In this document: positions 46,079 to 54,693 of the stretch, piece after piece
Layout of the letters: the number at the start of each line of letters is the position of its first letter
Numbering within the stretch: position 1 is the stretch's first letter
DNA from: CAVQDV01 sp963711375
GTDB taxonomy: Bacteria > Pseudomonadota > Gammaproteobacteria > Coxiellales > Coxiellaceae
DNA: 64,000 bases
NCBI GenBank assembly: GCA_963711375.1
Contig: CAVQDV010000005.1
Location: forward strand, 372,001 to 436,000
Direction of reading: 5' to 3'
Notes under the pieces: model-generated
Databases searched by the model: none
Told to the model about the DNA's origin: nothing
The model's input: the letters and a program-made list of their open reading frames with translations, nothing else
Position numbers and translations under genes: made by a program

Positions 46079-46108
46079 ACCCGGTTAGCCTGTGCTGCCG
46101 GGTTTTTT
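46079..46108 (+). terminator. Rho-independent terminator after the 84-aa gene (copy A)
   Basis: ACCCGG, a 13-base loop, CCGGGT, then TTTTT. The same structure lies at 50440-50471 in copy B. Confidence 0.75.
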
Positions 46109-46127
46109 ATTTTGAGGGATCGAAAAA

Positions 46128-46754
46128 TTGGGAAAAAAGCGAGTCGCATGTTTTGTTGATGGGTTTAACCTGTACCATGCCATCGCCGATTTAAAAGAAA
46201 ATCACCTGAAATGGATCAATCTTTGGAAGCTAGCCGAAGCATTCGTAAAACCCACACAAGAAACATTAGAATCCGTCTTCTACTTTACCGCCTACCCGAC
46301 ATGGCTAGTAGGACCATATAGACGACACAAAATTTATGTTCAGGCCCAAACAGCGGTGGGCGTAACCCCAATCATCGGTCATTTCAAAGAAAAACAAAAA
46401 AAATGTCTTAAATGTGGAGCAAAATGGTGCGCTCATGAAGAAAAGCAAAGCGATGTAAATTTTGCGATCCAATTAATTCATCAAGCACACCTTGACAGTT
46501 TTGATAAGGCTTTACTGATCACAGCTGATTCCGATTTATGCCCGCCCATCGATTTAGTATTGGATACTTTTCCGAAAAAAGAGCTCGTTATTCTAACACC
46601 TCCGAATCGATACGAAATTGCACGCGAAATTCGAAGCAAAGTAAACACAATTAAGATTAAACAAAAGCACTTAAAAGCCAGCCTACTACCGGAGCACATA
46701 TTCAATGAAGCTGGAACCAAAGTATGCGGAAGACCTCTGGAATATGCTCTATAA
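46128..46754 (+). CDS. NYN/LabA-like PIN-fold ribonuclease
   Basis: A 208-aa protein with the NYN domain: VACFVDGFNLYHAIADL (Asp metal ligand), KQSDVNFAIQLIHQA, and LITADSDLCPPI, supplying the acidic residues of the PIN-like active site. A CLKCGAKWCAHEEK insert (residues about 90-105) is a potential zinc ribbon. Start is TTG at 46128, since the family-type sequence begins GKKRVACFVDG. The first 95 bases are duplicated at 50492. It probably cleaves RNA, perhaps in defence. Confidence 0.8.
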   Translation: MGKKRVACFVDGFNLYHAIADLKENHLKWINLWKLAEAFVKPTQETLESVFYFTAYPTWLVGPYRRHKIYVQAQTAVGVTPIIGHFKEKQKKCLKCGAKWCAHEEKQSDVNFAIQLIHQAHLDSFDKALLITADSDLCPPIDLVLDTFPKKELVILTPPNRYEIAREIRSKVNTIKIKQKHLKASLLPEHIFNEAGTKVCGRPLEYAL

Positions 46755-46800
46755 AAAAATATCCTTAGCTTAATGTGTGTATAATGGGAAAACTAACAAA

Positions 46801-46960
46801 ATGAACATATTCTCTATTTTAAGCCTCGGACTGACTCTTCTCTTTGGCTTCCTGCAGTTTGTAGTTAAAGAAGTACCACATGCAATAAGTCTACCCGGCT
46901 TTTGCATTGGAATATTATTAACTGTTATTTCCCGCCCAATCGCAACTCAATTTATACAAC
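46801..46960 (+). pseudogene. 5' fragment of a small membrane protein
   Basis: The first 50 residues from ATG 46801 form two hydrophobic segments (IFSILSLGLTLLFGFLQFVV and SLPGFCIGILLTVIS). The open frame then continues into sequence antisense to the decayed AlbA_2 gene, so the authentic gene is truncated near 46960. No family recognised. Confidence 0.35.
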
Positions 46961-47069
46961 AAGGGCAAAACAGACATTTATCTTTTGGGCACCAGGCGCA
47001 TTTGGAGCTAGAATGCGCCATCCCAATAACTTATAACTCAATATTTTTAATGGCTTTTCTAAACTACCA

Positions 47070-47557
47070 AAAGTTTTGCCGAAGTTTAAATCAAGAGTTA
47101 GCCAATAACCACTTTCTCTTATTCGTCTCTCCTTCAGCCTTGATTTTTCCCAACTCCAATAGGCGCTTAAGCTCATTTCTAATAGTGCGCTCTGATAAAG
47201 GCGACACAAATTTGGCGCGTAAATCATTTGTCGACAATGCGCCATTCTTTTGTAAGATAGCAATAATTTCAATCTGCCTGTCTGTCAGCCTCGCGGAAAT
47301 TACTTTTACCTCTTTTTGCGGCCCTCCACTGTTAAGCCACCAAAAAGGTGTCCGATATTATGAATCTCCAATGCATCTTTAAAAATATTCAGAGAAATAT
47401 CTCCAGCTCGAACTGAATAATCTCTATGACAAATTGCATTAATAATTGCTTCCCTAACCGCCAACAATGGCAAAGCTAACTCGTCAATTCATTCAATCTG
47501 ATTTGGATCAAATCGACTAGAAATGGGGAGATGCCGCTTTACAAAATCGAGAGCTTC
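47070..47557 (-). pseudogene. Decayed second AlbA_2/ATP-binding gene
   Basis: Two blocks survive. The left block (47070-47300) encodes, on the minus strand, a winged helix ending like LTDRQIEIIAILQKNGALSTNDLR; this parallels the C-terminus of the intact gene at 40830-42242. The right block (47325-47557) aligns base for base with about 41265-41495 of that gene. The centre is deleted, and the gene is cut by the left edge of duplication copy B. It is a divergent homologue, not a fresh copy. Confidence 0.8.
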
Positions 47558-47559
47558 TT

Positions 47560-47868
47560 TTGATCGGGGGGGGTAGCCGTGATTTTAGTCCTGAAAATAA
47601 GCAGAAAATACAGCCGCAAATTAGGCCTCATGCGAGGACTTTGCGAAAAGCACGCGAGCAAGTTAGGTTGATGGAACAGGATGGGTTTTCTACCCAAAAA
47701 ATTAGACTTTATTTGGCTCGTTGGACTACGTGGTGGGTAAGCACTTCTGAAATTTGGCAATATGGTGAACTATTACGGTTTCTCGCAAATAGCTGCTGGA
47801 ATATACTAGATGCGGCGGCAGCCGCAGCATTATTTACGAAGCACAAAAATCTAGCCAAAAGAATTTGA
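47560..47868 (+). CDS. Small ORF, copy B, overlapping the 702-aa gene
   Basis: The counterpart of 43273-43542. Here a TTG at 47560 opens a 102-aa frame with GGGSRDFSPENKQKIQ ahead of the shared Trp-rich part; the end (KHKNLAKRI) differs through an indel. Coding status is uncertain. Confidence 0.4.
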   Translation: MIGGGSRDFSPENKQKIQPQIRPHARTLRKAREQVRLMEQDGFSTQKIRLYLARWTTWWVSTSEIWQYGELLRFLANSCWNILDAAAAAALFTKHKNLAKRI

Positions 47869-49959
47869 TGGAGCTACAGCGTCATCAAGATACTTTTGCT
47901 CAACACTAGCCAATCTTTCAGAGCTTACTTCACATAGGGTCTCGATGGCCGGTAAATCAAGGGCGGCAGCCCCCCACCCCGCCCAACGAGCATGCCCCAC
48001 GCAATGCACGTCCACGCCGCGCGGCGAGGCCCGCATAATTCCAAAATCAGAACCCAAACCAGAATCCCGGAGAAACCAAAAAACATTTTTTTCTTTAGTA
48101 TAATCGTAAAACTTTAAACTACGATCTTGGCCTCTGAACTCCTGCTCATCAAATTTCACATTCTCGAATGAGCGTTTTGGATGACAATATTGCTGACCCA
48201 AAAAGGCCGTCGCATAACACTGCACCAACCCCACCACGCGATTCCATTGATAATCGACGGCTTCTTGCAAAGAACCTTCTGGATAGTCTGCATTTTCCCA
48301 TAATGTTCGAACCTCAATGAAAGCTTTGAGCGCTTCTATTAAGGGATGATAATCGAAACACCTTTCGCCAAGCACCTGCACATGCGCTGGTGTTTTAATT
48401 CCTTGTGCAGTTTTTACAGGCACGCCACACTGTACGCGATAATCCACAAAATTATGAGCTGTGCTCATTTCGTGACGCATTTCTTGTGTCAAGGTTTCAT
48501 TGGTTTTGCGCGGTGTTAATTTTAGTGAACAGTATCCTGTTTTGGGAAAGGCTAAGTCTTGAAATCCTGGATCAATTAATTTTGCGGGGATCCACTTATC
48601 TTCTCCAAATTTATGTTCATAGAGAAAAATTGCGGACTCTTGTTTAAGCAAGATCGGTTGATTAGAGTTTTCAGCAGCAATACGATCGAGATCTTGCTTT
48701 TTAAGCTTTTCATCGCCAGCAATGGAAATTAAAACGCAAGAATAAGGATAAGCCATTTCACCGTGAGTTCGTACAATTTCAGCGTGCATGGATTCCGTTA
48801 AGGTTTCGCTGGCTTTTCCAAGGGCTAAATATTTTCGCTTTGGATTTCTGAATTCTGTTGGAAAATCTAATTTCGAAAATCCAGGATGTTGCAGCTCACT
48901 TACACACCACTCGTGAACAGATTCCGTTGAAGCGAAATTATTTTTAAATCCATACAAATAAGTTTTCCCTCGATGCTTAATTAAAATTGGCTGCTCGTCA
49001 TGTTTTTTGGAAATTTCTCTTAAATCTGCCTCATCGATCTTCTCATTTTCAGAAAGCGACAGCATGACAAGCTCACAGCCACGCAGAATCGCCGACGTTC
49101 TACCATCCAAAACAGCCGCACCTTGTTCATCACACATTTTTTGCGTGACCTCTCCATCCAGCAGCATATCATTTCCGTAATCCAACCCAAAAAGTTTTAC
49201 ATTTTGAATTTGCTCTTTTGCTTTTGCTCTTAATTCTTGAGGCAGATTCATCAACAAAATTTCTATTAGGTACCAATCACGAATCCAGCGGTTGAGTTTC
49301 AGTGGACTAGCATTAGGATTAAAACGAGCTTGACCCTCAGGATTTGGATTCAATCGGTATGCAGGGAAACGCCGACGAGAATAATCCTCAACATTGGCGT
49401 GCTGCAGAGCTACATCAGCAAGAGATTTTTGACTGCCATCCTGAATGACTCGTTTCTTTTTCAGAATTAATTTTTCTGCTTCATCCGGCTGACCTCGAAC
49501 AACATGCAAAGCCAATTGTGGCGCCAGATCTTGTACAAGAAAATCAGCAAAAATACTGAAATTTCTTTTGTCCGTTCGCGCAAAACTAAATTGACTCTTG
49601 TTTGAAAGCTTAGGCAGAATTTTATTTTTTATTAAATTTACAGGACACTTGGAAAAATGATCTTGAAGTTGAGCTTGGAGATGCTGCTTTAATGAAGCTA
49701 GAACAGCGTCACGCTGAGCGGGATTTTGTTCTCCCAGGGTGGGCAGAAAATTCTGCAAATCTATTAAATTCAAATTTTCACGGCCTTCAATTTTCAAGCT
49801 AGGATTCTCAAGAAATTGATTAAGGCTTTCCCTGCGGGCAGGATAGTGAGGATCAAGATTATCGCCTAAAAAGGCATCGACTAACTTTACGCAGACGCCG
49901 AGGTAATAATTTAGAATTTCAACATCAAGGGCTACGCCATTATCATGCACTGCTTTCAT
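47851..49959 (-). CDS. 702-aa effector-like protein, copy B
   Basis: The paralogue of the 704-aa protein at 43484-45598, with the same N-terminal region and internal repeat. Visible differences include DWY for DWC, LGKA for LRKA, FQDLAFPKTG for FQELAFPKTE, VVGLV for VVGWV, DEQEF for DEPEF, and KFYDYT for EFYDST. The GC-rich patch is wholly different (RASPRGVDVHCVGHARWAGWG), yet the frame is preserved with a net loss of two codons. That preservation argues that both proteins are, or recently were, functional. Confidence 0.75.
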   Translation of the reverse strand: MKAVHDNGVALDVEILNYYLGVCVKLVDAFLGDNLDPHYPARRESLNQFLENPSLKIEGRENLNLIDLQNFLPTLGEQNPAQRDAVLASLKQHLQAQLQDHFSKCPVNLIKNKILPKLSNKSQFSFARTDKRNFSIFADFLVQDLAPQLALHVVRGQPDEAEKLILKKKRVIQDGSQKSLADVALQHANVEDYSRRRFPAYRLNPNPEGQARFNPNASPLKLNRWIRDWYLIEILLMNLPQELRAKAKEQIQNVKLFGLDYGNDMLLDGEVTQKMCDEQGAAVLDGRTSAILRGCELVMLSLSENEKIDEADLREISKKHDEQPILIKHRGKTYLYGFKNNFASTESVHEWCVSELQHPGFSKLDFPTEFRNPKRKYLALGKASETLTESMHAEIVRTHGEMAYPYSCVLISIAGDEKLKKQDLDRIAAENSNQPILLKQESAIFLYEHKFGEDKWIPAKLIDPGFQDLAFPKTGYCSLKLTPRKTNETLTQEMRHEMSTAHNFVDYRVQCGVPVKTAQGIKTPAHVQVLGERCFDYHPLIEALKAFIEVRTLWENADYPEGSLQEAVDYQWNRVVGLVQCYATAFLGQQYCHPKRSFENVKFDEQEFRGQDRSLKFYDYTKEKNVFWFLRDSGLGSDFGIMRASPRGVDVHCVGHARWAGWGAAALDLPAIETLCEVSSERLASVEQKYLDDAVAPSNSFG

Positions 49960-50073
49960 AAATTTGACCTCAATTATTCGTCATGGTGCCCATGATAACA
50001 TGAGTTTAATACTCATAAAAATAGCAATCTCCAATGTCTATAATTTAACAAAAAAATAAGCGGGGGGTATAAA

Positions 50074-50328
50074 ATGAAACAGATTAAAGAAACGATTAAA
50101 AAAGCCGTTGCTCAAGCTCGTCAGAGCGGCCTTTCCATTGAATACACACCGAAAGAGGATCATTTTTGCTTGAAAATCTCGTCCCCAATTGGCAATGGAG
50201 GCAATAGGAACTACATATTCAATTACATTCCTTATACCGACTTAAATGGGGTTGATGACAAAACATTATTTGAAAGATTTAAGCAGTTAGCAAATCATGA
50301 GGTCAATCTGTTTACTTTTAAAAATTAA
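50074..50328 (+). CDS. 84-aa conserved small protein, copy B
   Basis: Identical in protein sequence to the copy at 45713-45967, with the same ribosome site and divergent promoter region. Function unknown. Confidence 0.7.
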   Translation: MKQIKETIKKAVAQARQSGLSIEYTPKEDHFCLKISSPIGNGGNRNYIFNYIPYTDLNGVDDKTLFERFKQLANHEVNLFTFKN

Positions 50329-50439
50329 CCGAACAACTCACATGCTAGCGACACAGCCCGCCGCCCAAAAACACTATTGAATTTTTCCTGCACTTGTACT
50401 ACCATAACTCCATCATCCCAGGGAGGCACGCCTTCTTGG

Positions 50440-50471
50440 ACCCGGTTAGCCTGTGCTGCCGGGTTTTTTTT
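50440..50471 (+). terminator. Rho-independent terminator after the 84-aa gene (copy B)
   Basis: ACCCGG, a 13-base loop, CCGGGT and a longer T run (TTTTTTT) than in copy A. Confidence 0.75.
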
Positions 50472-50491
50472 TGTTTTGAGGGATCATAAAA

Positions 50492-50586
50492 TTGGGGAAA
50501 AAGCGAGTCGCATGTTTTGTTGATGGGTTTAACCTGTACCATGCCATCGCTGATTTAAAAGAAAATCACCTGAAATGGATCAATCT
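50492..50586 (+). pseudogene. 5' fragment of the NYN gene (copy B)
   Basis: The TTG start and first 31 codons of the NYN ribonuclease gene, cut at the right edge of the duplication where zeta-toxin-like sequence takes over; a TGA follows at the junction (50586-50588). Confidence 0.85.
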
Positions 50587-50588
50587 GA

Positions 50589-50996
50589 AGAATACATCAG
50601 CTAGCCGATGAACGAGAAAACTTCGCATTTGAAACAACTTTAGCAAGTCGCTCCTTTGCTACCTGGATTGCTGGATTAAAAGCTACTGGCTACGTTTTTC
50701 ACCTTACTTTTTTGAGACTAGATAGCCCCGATCTAGCTGTTTCTCGAGTAAAAGAACGCGTTAGACTAGGAGGACACTCAGTTCCTGAGGAAACCATTCG
50801 TCGCCGATATCGTTCTGGCTTAGTAAATTTTTTTGGCTTGTATAAGGACCTGGCAGATTCATGGCAATTGTACGATAATTCCATTACTGGATCTTTTGCA
50901 CTTATCGCATCAAAAATGGGTAAAGGGCTTGAAATTAGAGACGAACGTACATGGCAACAATTAGTAGAGGCATATCATGAAACCCGAAGAGCATAA
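50589..50996 (+). pseudogene. Zeta-toxin-like kinase, 5'-truncated
   Basis: A 135-residue open frame with ENFAFETTLASRSFATWI, LTFLRLDSPDLAVSRVKERVRLGGHSVPEETIRRRYRSGLVNF and LYDNSITGSFALIASK. These are the latter two thirds of zeta-toxin/UDP-GlcNAc-kinase-like P-loop proteins. The P-loop region is missing, removed at the junction with duplication copy B. An internal start at 50712 cannot restore the nucleotide site. The next small gene overlaps its end by 20 bp. Confidence 0.75.
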
Positions 50997-51168
50997 AGAT
51001 AGAATTTCTGAGATTATGAATGACCCAGAGCGCGTCAGAATTATCATTCAGTCTGCCATTAATGCCGCCTTGCTGATGCATAAGCGCGCTGGCAATCCGG
51101 TATGTGAATCAAAAAATGGAAAAGTAGTTTGGGTGCAGCCTGAAGATATCCAGATATCGGGAAACTAA
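50977..51168 (+). CDS. 63-aa partner of the zeta-toxin-like gene
   Basis: MKPEEHKDRISEIMNDPERVRIIIQSAINAALLMHKRAGNPVCESKNGKVVWVQPEDI in general form matches small proteins that follow zeta-like ATPase genes in many genomes (HKRAGNPV...GKVVWVQPE). It overlaps the toxin gene end by 20 bp. It might act as antitoxin or helper; its partner is broken here. Confidence 0.6.
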   Translation: MKPEEHKDRISEIMNDPERVRIIIQSAINAALLMHKRAGNPVCESKNGKVVWVQPEDIQISGN

Positions 51169-51603
51169 GACCCGGGCTACGCGACGAGAAGCTTCTCTAC
51201 TTGGTGCTTTTTCTGCGACATCGACCAAAGAATAAAACACCCTTTGTGCCGAATGCAGCTCAACTGGCACTGTTTCTACAATTCCCATGCACTTTAATAA
51301 ATAATCCGTAATTTGCTGCATAGGTCTGCGCAAACGTTTGCTATCAGTAATGATGTAACCTGCAGTTCCGTCGTTACTCATTTCGTGGTTTAACAGGCGT
51401 CATGGGGTTCTTGATTTCAGCCGTTGATAGTTACGCACCGTTGTTTCTTTCAAATTTTTTCGAGCTTCTAAAAAATCGGCAAATACTTCCTAAAGAATAA
51501 CGCCTTTTGTCTTTAAGGATTTTTTGTGTAAAACAGGATTTACGCTTGCAGAAATTTGCCCCAAGACTTTTTGGCCTTCGCGGCGAGCTTGTTCTGTGGT
51601 CAT
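51109..51603 (-). pseudogene. Tyrosine integrase (P4-like) remnant
   Basis: On the minus strand from 51603, MTTEQARREGQKVLGQISASVNPVL resembles the arm-binding region of P4-type integrases. After frameshifts there is EARKNLKETTVRNYQRLK (core-binding region), then NHEMSND/TAGYIITDSKRLRRPMQQITDYLL, the C-terminus with the catalytic Tyr. The catalytic Arg and the middle are lost. The 3' portion runs over the end of the zeta partner gene. Confidence 0.75.
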
Positions 51604-51819
51604 CGCTGGAAATCAATCAAGGGTATAGGACACAGGCTTTCCTTTCCATTAGCGGATATCGGTTTTTACATTTTGTTCGTGAGACGTAGCCTATCTGCTG
51701 CATTATTTCAGAAATACCTCTTGGAGGTTTGCATAAATTTAAAATTTCCAGCTCGACCTAACTTAGTCCCTACTTGGCCCATCGGGGTGACGTTCGAAGT
51801 GTTAATTGGTAAATGAACA

Positions 51820-52281
51820 TCAATCATCCTTCAAACTTATTTTATTTTCCTCACACCATTCGGTGGCGAACTGCTTATATCTTTCGTCCCTGAATATATA
51901 CCATTCTTTATCAAGGCCCAATAAAATCACGCTGTCTTTAAAGCGTCTAAAGGCCCCCTTACCGCTCAAGCTAATTAATAACTGGCCGGCCACTTTTTCA
52001 TCTTTTAGACTTGAAGCAAAATCCTCCATCATCTCATACTCATTGACATCGTGTTGCGTTGGCAAGGAAAGATAATCTCTTGGATTATCCATATAGTGCT
52101 TTGCGACTTCGATATCTTCTTTTTGCCAATCTGGATAGTCATCGTAGCCTTCTTCAATAATATTAAGCACCTCATCACTGATCAAGAATATTTTCCCTGT
52201 TTTTAAATTAATAACTGATAGCCATTCTTGAGGATGCAGCTGAATTGCATCATTAAGGTCATTTCTTTTAATTTCAATCAT
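51820..52281 (-). CDS. UPF0158-family protein
   Basis: A 153-aa acidic protein that fits UPF0158: YLSLPTQHDVNEYEMMEDFASSL, GKGAFRRFKDSVILLGL, EWYIFRDERYKQFATEWCEENKI. The family is uncharacterised and frequent beside mobile elements and small regulators. It lies between two broken integrases and ends four bases upstream of the second one. Confidence 0.8.
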   Translation of the reverse strand: MIEIKRNDLNDAIQLHPQEWLSVINLKTGKIFLISDEVLNIIEEGYDDYPDWQKEDIEVAKHYMDNPRDYLSLPTQHDVNEYEMMEDFASSLKDEKVAGQLLISLSGKGAFRRFKDSVILLGLDKEWYIFRDERYKQFATEWCEENKISLKDD

Positions 52282-52285
52282 GTTG

Positions 52286-52591
52286 TCATCCTTTGTGTTT
52301 TATGCATTTTAGAAAATAGTCTGTTATGATATAACCTGCTGTTACATCGTTATTCATTTTGTGATTTAGCAAACGTTTTAATGCGTATGCAGGAATATTA
52401 AGTGATTCTGCGATGGTAATAAAGGTTCGTCGTAAATCGCGCAATGTAAATTCAACCCCACTTTGTTCTGTGATTTTTATCATCGTTTTTCTGGATTCAA
52501 TAATATAACCCGACGGGTCCTTTCCTGGAAAGACAATTTCAGAAATAGACATAAGACCCCCCTGGTGGCAGTTTAAGCCCAGGCGCTTCAA
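52286..52591 (-). pseudogene. Second tyrosine integrase C-terminal fragment
   Basis: A 101-aa frame with GVEFTLRDLRRTFITIAESLNIPAYALKRLLNHKMNNDVTAGYIITD: the catalytic RxxR, the HxxR-like NH block and TAGY with the catalytic Tyr. The stretch after ITD jumps to YFLKCIKHKG, so part of the C-terminus is deleted. The upstream two thirds of the integrase are missing. It belongs to the same family as the remnant at 51109. Confidence 0.75.
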
Positions 52592-52799
52592 ATCAGCTAG
52601 CTCTTGGCAAGAAAGCAGAGAAACCTTGGGTTAAAGAAGGGAGGGTAAAGCGATGGAAAAGGGGACATTTTCATTTTGGATTGACTTCCGGGTATTTACA
52701 ATTTGAGCACATCCGCCTGAGATGCTATATTGAACGAGTCGCAAAAAGATGCTGGCTAAATAGTTGTCAGCTTTTATAGAAGAAAAAAGGGGTACTCAA

Positions 52800-53378
52800 A
52801 TGAAGCAATCTATATTTAAAATTAATTTTATTTGTTTTTTTGTGCTGGGATTTAGCTTCATGCAATCCGCTTCCGCCGCCGACTCTAATTTTAAAGAGTA
52901 TTCCAATAGTGATTTCTCATTGCAATTGCCAAATAAATTCAAGGGACCCCGGGTGCAGTCTTACCACGTCCCAACAGTGGAGAAATCAGCGCATGTATAC
53001 ACCTGGGGCATTGGCACGGACAGCTATGCAAATATCATTAAAATTAAAACAGTTCCCTTTAATAGCGCAGCGGCCTCTCAAGGGTTCATCGACGCACAAT
53101 TTATGTTTGGCCACAAGAATATTAAAAGTCGAATTTGTTCAAAGATTTTTTCAGACCCAGGAATCACTAACAAAAAACTTGGGAAATATAATGCTAAAAA
53201 TATCTCTCTTATCTGCCAAATAGGCGACTATTTAGCCCGAATTAATATGTATGGCATTTTAGCTAATAATAACGCTTATATTATCGAAGTAGATAATCTA
53301 TCTAAGAAAAATGGTTTTAATCAAAAATCCTACGGCCAGGTCCTGAAGGGAGCTTCCACCATCTCACTTAAAAAATAA
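52800..53378 (+). CDS. Exported protein of unknown function
   Basis: About 192 aa from the ATG at 52800, chosen because AGGGG lies 8 bases ahead and a signal peptide follows at once (MKQSIFKINFICFFVLGFSFMQSASA). The mature part is a small strand-rich domain (FKEYSNSDFSLQLPNKFKGPRV, ENYAKNISLICQIGDYLARINMYGILANNNAYIIEVDN) with two cysteines that could pair. No family recognised. It stands alone after the integrase remnants. Confidence 0.75.
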   Translation: MKQSIFKINFICFFVLGFSFMQSASAADSNFKEYSNSDFSLQLPNKFKGPRVQSYHVPTVEKSAHVYTWGIGTDSYANIIKIKTVPFNSAAASQGFIDAQFMFGHKNIKSRICSKIFSDPGITNKKLGKYNAKNISLICQIGDYLARINMYGILANNNAYIIEVDNLSKKNGFNQKSYGQVLKGASTISLKK

Positions 53379-53525
53379 TCAACTTATTGATCTCCGCTTC
53401 GCGATGACAATACGAGAACTTAAAAATTAAATCCATCATTTAGAGAAACCAACAAAATCTTGAAACTCAGTTAAAATTATGGTCAAATTCAGGTCTGGTA
53501 TTTTAACTGGTAACTCGAGGTCCTG

Positions 53526-54503
53526 ATGCGACTAACCCATTATGAAATCTTAGGCGTAGACAGAAATGTTGATATTGACGGATTAAAAGAGGCAAAGAAA
53601 AGAAAAGTCCTGGAAGTTCATCCCGATAAAAATCTTGATAAAGACACTAGCGCTCAATTTAGACTCGTTTTGAAAGCTTACCAAGTTTTAAGCGATCCTC
53701 AGGAACGAGATAATTATGACAGAGACCTTTCAAATCTACTCAAAGTTCAAAATTCACCGGCAGCAGACCCCAGCCTCTTTAAACACACAAAACCAGAAGA
53801 CAAATCTGCAAAACCAAAAGATCCTGAAAAAAAGACACCAGGCCCCAGCATCTTTGAACAATACAAGCCTAAAGTAGGAATTAATGACGAATATGATTTC
53901 TTTTATAAATTTGTTTTTATAGGCAGCTCACTTAACAGTATGAAAACCAATCTGATCAAAGCAATAGTCAATAATCCCTTTCAAAGTGAGACTAGACTAG
54001 GCGTGGGTTTTGAAACAAAAACTTTAAAAATTGAAAAAATCGGAATAGTGAAAATCCATCTTTGGGATACCTTTGCCAAAGAACAGTTTCGCCAAATAAA
54101 TCAAATTTTCTATAGTAGCGCAGCAGCCACAGTTGTGGTTGTTGATGCTGCTAATGAAACTACATTGGAGAATGCAAAGTCTCAATTAACTAGTTTAAAA
54201 AAGAATGGCCAGCTTTATAATATGATTATTAGTTTTGTCATGGTTAATAGTAACCCAGCCCTAAAAAAATCCGACCTGGAACACCTTGATGAATATTTCG
54301 AAGGCTTCCCCATTTCACAAAAAATCGAAGTAAATTTAGAAAAACCCAATCCTGCCGAGTTAGAATGTTTTCTAAGTGAATTGGTGAAGTTAGTTTATAA
54401 TGAAGAATACAAGTTGCCTACCGAGCCTTTAATTGGCGGTCTCACTAAGAAAGACGAAAGTAAAGAAGGTTTAGGTGATAACACCAATTGTTTAGTCATG
54501 TAG
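53526..54503 (+). CDS. J domain fused to Rab-like GTPase domain with C-terminal CAAX box
   Basis: A 325-aa protein. Residues 1-68 are a DnaJ J domain with HPD at 32-34 and the YQVLSDPQERDNYD helix. A Pro/Lys linker (80-120) leads to a Rab/Ras-like fold (about 128-290). Its P-loop is GSSLNSMKT, lacking the Gly before Lys, and switch II reads LWDTFAKEQF where Rabs have WDTAGQERF. The G4 segment (VMVNSNPALKKSD) is degenerate too. The protein ends NCLVM: CLVM is a CAAX box, with Met favouring farnesylation. J domains bind host Hsp70; prenylation would anchor the protein to host membranes. Eukaryotic RJL proteins combine a Rab domain and a J domain in the opposite order. Probable Dot/Icm effector. 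Confidence 0.85.
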   Translation: MRLTHYEILGVDRNVDIDGLKEAKKRKVLEVHPDKNLDKDTSAQFRLVLKAYQVLSDPQERDNYDRDLSNLLKVQNSPAADPSLFKHTKPEDKSAKPKDPEKKTPGPSIFEQYKPKVGINDEYDFFYKFVFIGSSLNSMKTNLIKAIVNNPFQSETRLGVGFETKTLKIEKIGIVKIHLWDTFAKEQFRQINQIFYSSAAATVVVVDAANETTLENAKSQLTSLKKNGQLYNMIISFVMVNSNPALKKSDLEHLDEYFEGFPISQKIEVNLEKPNPAELECFLSELVKLVYNEEYKLPTEPLIGGLTKKDESKEGLGDNTNCLVM

Positions 54504-54524
54504 AAATTTGGGGGCTCCCTGGCT

Positions 54525-54638
54525 GTTGTTTCAGCCAAAGAAGGTAATCCTTAATTACTTTTTCGGGTGGAAGACAATTCTCGCGACATGCCAGCCAGGC
54601 TCTGGTTTAGTTTCCCACCACTTCATTGTCTTTGGTTC
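54525..54638 (-). pseudogene. Fragment copy of the neighbouring 3'-5' exonuclease gene
   Basis: About 113 bp resemble the minus-strand exonuclease gene at roughly 55803-55915 (CAGCCAAAGAAGGTAATCC, AAGACAATTCTCGCGACATG, CCCACCACTTCATTGTC) with scattered differences. No open frame remains. Confidence 0.8.
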
Positions 54639-54693
54639 TAACCCACCCTAAATCATGCTAAAATATAAGCTTAAGTTACAAGGGATGGATTCC

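Larger units (their letters stand above)
43188..46222. repeat. Copy A of a 3.03-kb duplicated module
   Basis: Starts at TTTTGATCGGGG and ends at ATGGATCAATCT. It carries a small ORF, the 704-aa gene, an 84-aa gene, a terminator and the first 95 bases of the NYN gene. Copy B is 47558-50586. The copies are near-identical by eye except for one GC-rich patch. No terminal inverted repeats or target duplication are visible. Confidence 0.93.
47558..50586. repeat. Copy B of the 3.03-kb duplicated module
   Basis: Starts at TTTTGATCGGGG directly against the truncated AlbA_2 remnant and ends at ATGGATCAATCT against a 5'-truncated zeta-toxin-like gene. It therefore seems to be the secondary copy. Scattered single-base differences from copy A are enriched in the 3' third of the large gene. 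Confidence 0.93.

Noticed and set aside
46952..47272. 106-aa minus-strand ORF
   Set aside because: Lies over the decayed AlbA_2 gene in the wrong frame; the true remnant frame is described separately.
40690..51800. Terminal repeats of one mobile element at about 40690 and 51730
   Set aside because: Both sites share an AAATTTAAAATTT...AGCTCGA and CCTACTTGG stretch of about 60-80 bp, but orientation is the same and no transposase or integrase lies between in a sensible arrangement; probably a decayed gene end.
53440..53525. PmrA-type box before the J-Rab gene
   Set aside because: CTTGAA and GTTAAA have the 11-bp period, but both hexamers are poor and no -10 follows at the usual place.
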